This document shows positions 63,301 to 64,000 of a stretch of 64,000 nucleotides of DNA, piece by piece. The DNA lies in the NCBI GenBank assembly GCA_036926295.1, contig JAVFKF010000019.1, forward strand, positions 8,114,001 to 8,178,000, written 5' to 3'. The stretch is from Pachydiplax longipennis (taxonomy: Eukaryota; Arthropoda; Insecta; Odonata; Libellulidae). The notes under the pieces are model-generated. The model saw only the letters and a list, made by a program, of their open reading frames with translations, was not told the origin of the DNA and ran no database searches. Position 1 is the stretch's first letter; each line of letters begins with the position of its first letter. The translations under genes and the position numbers were made by a program.

Positions 63301-64000
63301 GAGTTTTCTACAGAATTTGATCAAATTTCGAGTGGGTATGAGTATGAATTGATAAAGACTAGTTCAACTAAAAAATCGTTAAGTAAAATCTGGCATTTAT
63401 TAGAACCCGAGTAAAATCCTGAATAATTTCACAAGATGTAGTATGGACAGGATGTAGCAGGATGAAGTATGGACCTGGATTCTGGATGATTCAGATCATT
63501 TAGATCTATTTGCAGTGAGAAGTTGGAAAAATTCTCCAATCGCCAAATATGCCGGTGACCGTCGCCTCAATTCCTCGAAAGGATCAAGGAAGTCAAAAGG
63601 AAAGAAATAGCAAAAATAGAATTAGGACAGTGATATATTTAATTATATGAATGATAAAATGGGTAATTTAGTCTATATAATGTAAAATATTCAGATATGA
63701 GATGGATAGTTTGGCACTAAATTAAAAATGCAATACTTTTCTTTTTACGCAAATTGTATTTGAGCAACATAATTAAATAGTATTTGAAAAAAATCTGTCT
63801 CAGTTAAATTTAATTTAGTTTGAGCAGTCCAAAATACAATAACTCCGTAGTAACAGTTATATAAGTTAATCAATGTAGTGTTGAGAACTGGGTTTCAAAG
63901 GATTCTCAATTTCCATGAGTCCTATTATTTAAATTAGGCTCTATTTTTTCATTTAAACTTTAAATATGATTACCTCTCAACAACAAAATTCCTTTTCCTA
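63301..64000. other. AT-rich non-coding DNA with a small minisatellite
   Basis: GATGTAGTATGGAC (63435-63448) recurs as GATGAAGTATGGAC (63461-63474) with a partial GGATGTAGCA between them. The remainder is AT-rich without recognisable content. Confidence 0.6.

Noticed and set aside
1..64000. CRISPR array, prophage, integron or bacterial operon
   Set aside because: No regularly spaced repeats, no ribosome binding sites with long co-directional frames, and SINE and MITE features show a eukaryotic nuclear context.
1..64000. rRNA, spliceosomal snRNA or histone genes
   Set aside because: No stretch resembling the conserved cores of these families was seen when reading both strands.

Overview
This 64 kb window looks like non-coding nuclear DNA from a eukaryote with a repeat-bearing, AT-rich genome. 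The absence of gene-sized open frames on both strands, the homopolymer and AT tracts, the tRNA-derived SINEs with Pol III A/B boxes and a target-site duplication, and a small inverted-repeat transposon all point this way. An invertebrate, most plausibly an arthropod, is my best guess. That rests on general style only (AT background, short tRNA-headed SINEs with trinucleotide or GA tails); I see no taxon-diagnostic gene. Nothing resembles a bacterial, phage, plasmid or organellar genome: there are no operons, CRISPR array, rRNA or intact tRNA gene.

Layout. 1-9 kb is AT-rich intergenic or intronic DNA carrying a 250 bp MITE (3189-3438) with matching flanks, a CpG-bearing composition island (about 5480-6030) and a worn SINE copy (8669-8742). 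9-24 kb is mostly featureless, with a nested inverted-repeat cluster (12636-12713), an AT-rich repeat (17155-17311), an unrelated tRNA-headed repeat (18538-18590), a pre-miRNA-like hairpin (18932-19003) and a minus-strand tRNA-like Pol III unit that ends in T8 (23886-23992). 24-42 kb holds the best SINE copy, bounded by 12 bp target duplications (27427-27560), a second copy with a 5' leader (38055-38215), the longest copy (41331-41547) and two weak exon candidates (29643-29773 plus, 40781-40880 minus). 42-55 kb holds a GC-rich island of unknown origin (44884-45240), a SINE body fragment sharing an exact 53-mer with the 41.4 kb copy (46515-46601), a CpG-rich island (47380-47660), a fifth SINE copy (53651-53748), the longest open frame of the window (53973-54533) and a diverged 104 bp tandem duplication (54559-54766). 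55-64 kb is unannotated DNA with several islands of less AT-rich, CpG-containing sequence that could be cis-regulatory or conserved non-coding DNA.

No gene can be assigned with confidence, so there is no gene-to-gene story to tell. The coherent biology is the SINE family: five copies share one tRNA-like head, but their 5' leaders and 3' bodies differ, which suggests modular or chimeric evolution. I did not find a new multi-gene system here; the most checkable novelties are the SINE modularity, the MITE, the tRNA-like Pol III unit and the hairpin.
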